The position numbers and the translations under genes were made by a program. This document shows positions 6,148 through 8,563 of a stretch of DNA of 8,563 nt, piece after piece; positions within the stretch are counted from its first letter, which is position 1, and every line of letters starts with the position of its first letter. Source of the DNA: JABDPF01 sp037384065 (GTDB lineage Bacteria; Pseudomonadota; Gammaproteobacteria; Xanthomonadales; SZUA-36); the NCBI GenBank assembly GCA_037384065.1, contig JARROJ010000083.1, positions 1-8,563 of the forward strand. The letters are read 5' to 3'. The notes beneath the pieces are model-generated. The model was given only the letters and a program-made list of their open reading frames with translations, did no database searches and was not told the origin of the DNA.

Positions 6148-6324
6148 TCAGCCCATCCAGAATCCCTTGCGGTGGGATACGCCGAGCACCTTGCGGCAAT
6201 GGCTGCAGAAATAGATGAAGCGAACGCCGAGGCGGCTTTTCGCCTTGTGCGCGAGGACCCGCGTCAGCAGCTTCTCGCAATGGGGACAGACGGGGGTTTC
6301 CGTCGTCGTTTCGATGATGTCCAT
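6148..6324 (-). CDS. Small zinc-ribbon protein
   Basis: A 58-residue open frame on the minus strand from ATG at 6324 to TGA at 6148-6150. Seen: two CxxC pairs, CPHC at 13-16 and CSHC at 40-43, 23 residues apart, a typical zinc-ribbon; a basic middle (RVLAHKAKSRLGVRF) and a strikingly patterned C-terminus GVSHRKGFWMG. A GGAGG lies ten bases before the ATG. Codon choice matches its neighbours, with G or C in most third positions, and no other gene overlaps it. It stands between the patatin gene (70 bases upstream) and the VIT gene (16 bases downstream), on the same strand, so it is likely in one transcript with them. I recognise no named family; small proteins with this CxxC spacing and C-terminal motif seem to occur in other proteobacteria, from memory only. 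Metal binding is a sound inference; function is unknown. Confidence 0.82.
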   Translation of the reverse strand: MDIIETTTETPVCPHCEKLLTRVLAHKAKSRLGVRFIYFCSHCRKVLGVSHRKGFWMG

Positions 6325-6394
6325 CGTTGCCGTTCCTCCGCGGTCAACCGGGATCCGTCACGCGCTCGACACCGTCTCTGGACGCGGGCGCCGC
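6325..6394 (-). other. Gap inside the patatin, zinc-ribbon and VIT transcription unit
   Basis: Seventy bases without a convincing intrinsic terminator or strong promoter. It carries the GGAGG ribosome site of the zinc-ribbon gene (about 6335-6339). The absence of a terminator is the main support for read-through from the patatin gene. Confidence 0.45.
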
Positions 6395-7831
6395 TCAGCG
6401 TTCGACGTAGCGATAGCGTTCCGACATGCGCCGCAGGCAGTCGTCGAACGTGCGACTGATCTGCGTCGTGTTGCGAATCTGCTCGATCTTGGGCCAGGTC
6501 GCCCGCCGGCCGGCCATCACGAGTTCATACACGTCCTCGCGGCCGAGGTTCTCGAACATCTTGGCCAGTTTCATGACCCGCTTGTCGGGGTAGATGGTGA
6601 TGTCGCCCGAGTAGTTCTGTCGCGCCATCGCGTGAGCCTTCTTGAGCATCGTGCCGATGCCGGGAATGTCGAAGTGCTGCTGCACGAGCTCGAGAATGTG
6701 CTCGATCTGCACCATCGGCGCCTTGATGATCACGTCCTGGATGAAGGGCAGCAGGCCGGTTTCCTCGATTTCCTCGGTCAGGAAGGGCACCACGTGGGGA
6801 TTGGTCTGGCTGACGATGTAGTGGTTGATGTTGTGCAGGCGATTGACCTTGTACTTGGGAATGTCGTCGTGCACGGAGCCGTCGATCCAGCGATTCTGCG
6901 GCATGTAGGCGACCGACTTGCCGGCGAAGTTCTTGGCCCGCAGTTGCACCGGCGGGTAGAGGCCCGGAATGGCGGCGGAAGCCAGCGCCGCCCAGCGGAT
7001 CAGCACGTTCGGGGCCGTCAGGTAGTTGAGCAGGCGCGGAAACTGGTGCGAGTCCGCCGGCGAGACCGAGATGTTCAGTATCCGGTTGGTGTGCTGGTAG
7101 GCCTCGAGGAACGTGATCGGCGGCATGTTGCGCTCGATGAAGCGCCGCAGCACTTTCGGGTCCAGCATCGACTGGCCCTTGGCCAGTTGGAAGGGGCGGA
7201 AAACGCTGCACCATTCGAAATCGATGTACTCGGGATCGAGCATTTCGCGCAGTTCCGCGTCGGTGTGCGTGGCGAGAATCCCGGCCATGATCGCCCCGGC
7301 GCTGGATCCGGTCACCACGCGGGGCAGCAGGCCCTCGGCCTGCAGTTCCTCGATGACGCCGATGTGGAACAGACCGAAGGACGCGCCGCCGCTGAGCAAC
7401 AGTGCAGAGCGGCCGAAACTGCGCGCCGCGCGCTTCAGGAAGCGTCGCTTGCGGATCGGGGTCAGTTGCTCGACCTCCGAGTCGGTCAGGAGATCCAGCG
7501 CGGCGCAGACCTCGTCCAGGTAGTCGTTGATCAGTTTCTTGGTGCCGCCGCGCGCCTCGCGGTACAGCGCGGGGTTGGCCATGTTGCCGAGGTTGCCGTG
7601 CAATTCCTCGCGCAGGCGAAACATCAGTCGATCGTAGTCCTTCTGCCGGCGCAACCGGCGCAGGATCCGGACCCGTGAATCCAGCAGGCGGTAGTCGTAT
7701 TTTTCGGACTCCTTCTTCAGCCGCCAGGTATCGCGGCCTTCCAGGCGGTCGAGTTCCGTTGCGGCGGCGTACCAGTCGGCGTAATTCGTCGCCTGGAACA
7801 AAGCCAGTTCAGTTTCCCGGAAGTGGTTCAT
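6395..7831 (-). CDS. DUF3336 patatin-like phospholipase / acyl hydrolase
   Basis: A 478-residue protein with the architecture of bacterial relatives of yeast Tgl3/Tgl4 and plant SDP1 triacylglycerol lipases. Seen: an N-terminal helical DUF3336 region (about 5-135, with ATNYADWYAAATELDRLEG near the start), then the patatin core from about 142: the Gly-rich oxyanion loop SGGASFG at 147-153, the nucleophile elbow GSSAG at 175-179 with Ser177, and the Asp-Gly of the Ser-Asp dyad at D317-G318. All catalytic residues are therefore present, so an active lipid esterase is expected, on membrane phospholipids or storage lipids; substrate is not readable. There is no signal peptide or clear membrane helix, so it is cytoplasmic or peripherally membrane-bound. 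The start ATG at 7831 is in keeping with a complete DUF3336; the ribosome site is weak. It heads a minus-strand unit with the zinc-ribbon and VIT genes and is divergent from the Tat-exported SDR gene. Confidence 0.92.
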   Translation of the reverse strand: MNHFRETELALFQATNYADWYAAATELDRLEGRDTWRLKKESEKYDYRLLDSRVRILRRLRRQKDYDRLMFRLREELHGNLGNMANPALYREARGGTKKLINDYLDEVCAALDLLTDSEVEQLTPIRKRRFLKRAARSFGRSALLLSGGASFGLFHIGVIEELQAEGLLPRVVTGSSAGAIMAGILATHTDAELREMLDPEYIDFEWCSVFRPFQLAKGQSMLDPKVLRRFIERNMPPITFLEAYQHTNRILNISVSPADSHQFPRLLNYLTAPNVLIRWAALASAAIPGLYPPVQLRAKNFAGKSVAYMPQNRWIDGSVHDDIPKYKVNRLHNINHYIVSQTNPHVVPFLTEEIEETGLLPFIQDVIIKAPMVQIEHILELVQQHFDIPGIGTMLKKAHAMARQNYSGDITIYPDKRVMKLAKMFENLGREDVYELVMAGRRATWPKIEQIRNTTQISRTFDDCLRRMSERYRYVER

Positions 7832-7937
7832 CCCCTGAGCCTAACAGCGAAAATCCGGGACTTCCTTGCCCGGGATCATCAATATCAGTCACGATATAGC
7901 GCGATCGACCACCCGAGACGAAGAAGGAGAGCCCTGC
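7832..7937. other. Divergent promoter region between the patatin and SDR genes
   Basis: The 106 bases must carry the 5' signals of both genes. A short inverted repeat CCGGG-N9-CCCGG lies at about 7856-7874, and a locally AT-rich tract (7876-7900) contains TATAGC at 7895-7900 as a possible plus-strand -10 box, without a good -35 partner at 17 bases. No confident promoter can be called on either strand. Confidence 0.4.
7924..7929 (+). promoter_or_regulatory. Ribosome binding site of the Tat-SDR gene
   Basis: AAGGAG ends eight bases before the ATG at 7938. It fixes this start, and with it the twin-arginine signal, rather than the internal Met at residue 27 that would give a leaderless enzyme. 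Confidence 0.75.
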
Positions 7938-8563
7938 ATGACCACTCGAAGAGAGTTTCTGGCCGTTTCGGCCGGCGCGCTGGCGGCCCAGGCCACCGGA
8001 TTGCGCGCCGCCGTCATGAAAGCACCACAGCCGTTGCGCATCCTGTTCCTGGGCGGAACCGGCTTCCTCGGGCCGCACCAGATCCGTTACGCGGTCGAGC
8101 GGGGGCACGAGGTGACGATGTTCAACCGCGGCTCCAATGCCGGCATGTACGGTGACGCGGTGGAGGAACTGGTCGGTAACCGCGACGAGCGCATCGACGA
8201 CGGCCTGTCGGTGTTGCGCGGCGATCGCGAATGGGACGTGGTGGTCGACAACTCCGGCTACGTGCCGCGCCATGTCCGGGACAGCGTTGAGTTGCTGAAA
8301 GACCGTTGCCGGCGGTACATCTACGTTTCCACGGTGGCCGTCTACGATTTCGATGCCGGTGAACAGTTCGCCGAATCCGCGCCGCTGGCGCAGTTGGAGG
8401 ATCCCGCGGTCGAGGAGGTGACGGGCGAAACCTACGGACCGCTCAAGGCCGCGTGCGACCGGATCGTTCAGGACGCGCTGGGCGAGCGCGGCACGATCGT
8501 GCGGCCGACCTACGTGGTCGGTCCGGGCGACCATACCGATCGCTTCACGTACTGGGTCGACCG
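7938..8563 (+). CDS. Tat-signal NAD-dependent epimerase/dehydratase-like protein (extended SDR), 3' end outside window
   Basis: An open frame of 208 complete codons that runs off the window. Seen: an N-terminal twin-arginine leader (TRREFLAV, residues 3-10, then an Ala-rich hydrophobic stretch to about 26), followed by a Rossmann fold of the extended short-chain dehydrogenase family: LFLGGTGFLG at 36-45 for NAD(P) binding, VVDNSGYVP at 102-110, YVSTVAVY at 129-136, the catalytic Y166 and K170 in YGPLK, and IVRPTYVVGPGDHTDR at 187-202. This resembles NAD-dependent epimerase/dehydratase and isoflavone-reductase-like proteins. Family members normally are cytoplasmic; export after folding with bound cofactor is the usual reason for a Tat route. 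The start is fixed by AAGGAG at 7924-7929. The substrate is unknown, and the C-terminal half, which would define it, is not visible. Confidence 0.85.
   Translation, partial: MTTRREFLAVSAGALAAQATGLRAAVMKAPQPLRILFLGGTGFLGPHQIRYAVERGHEVTMFNRGSNAGMYGDAVEELVGNRDERIDDGLSVLRGDREWDVVVDNSGYVPRHVRDSVELLKDRCRRYIYVSTVAVYDFDAGEQFAESAPLAQLEDPAVEEVTGETYGPLKAACDRIVQDALGERGTIVRPTYVVGPGDHTDRFTYWVD

Noticed and set aside
6215..7678. A 487-codon plus-strand open frame opposite the patatin gene.
   Set aside because: It lies antisense to a gene with full catalytic motifs; its His/Asp/Val/Arg-rich composition is typical of GC-biased shadow frames, and it matches no family.
7809..8534. A 241-codon minus-strand open frame opposite the Tat-SDR gene.
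   Set aside because: It overlaps both the SDR coding region and the 5' end of the patatin gene, and is a composition-driven shadow.

Overview
The window is a GC-rich stretch (roughly two thirds G+C) of bacterial chromosome with dense protein genes, short intergenic gaps and strong GC bias at third codon positions. The gene families fit a free-living, probably marine or sediment gammaproteobacterium of the Chromatiales/Woeseiales kind: an Nfn-type flavoprotein pair, a CarD/CdnL regulator, a single-domain RRM protein, a TolB-like/TPR membrane protein with the N-terminal helix module common in those groups, a DUF3336 patatin and a VIT transporter. The lineage is an inference; no rRNA, tRNA or lineage-specific marker is present. 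No mobile element, CRISPR array, integrase or phage gene was seen.

Layout. (1) 1-2153, plus strand: the 3' part of nfnA and complete nfnB, overlapping TGATG-style; this is a flavin/iron-sulfur NADPH oxidoreductase that exchanges electrons between NAD(P)H and ferredoxin or a related acceptor. A GC-rich hairpin lies between nfnB and the convergent gene. (2) 2209-3292, minus strand: a cold-shock protein gene, then its strong intrinsic terminator, then an RRM RNA-binding protein gene and a CarD-family regulator gene five bases apart. These are three small nucleic-acid or RNA-polymerase binding proteins in a row. (3) 3293-3677: an intergenic region divergent between the cold-shock gene and the next gene, with an AT-rich cold-shock leader. 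(4) 3678-5429, plus: a TolB-like/TPR membrane protein, convergent with the next block by only 12 bases. (5) 5442-7831, minus: DUF3336 patatin-like lipase, a 58-residue zinc-ribbon protein and a VIT-family iron/manganese transporter, probably one transcription unit. (6) 7938-end, plus: the start of a Tat-exported NAD-dependent epimerase/dehydratase-like protein, divergent from the patatin.

No obvious defence or biosynthetic system is present. The parts most worth a second look are the csp-RRM-CarD run with a terminator inside it, the small zinc-ribbon gene beside the VIT transporter, the enzyme-less TolB/TPR membrane protein, and the Rossmann enzyme carrying a Tat signal.
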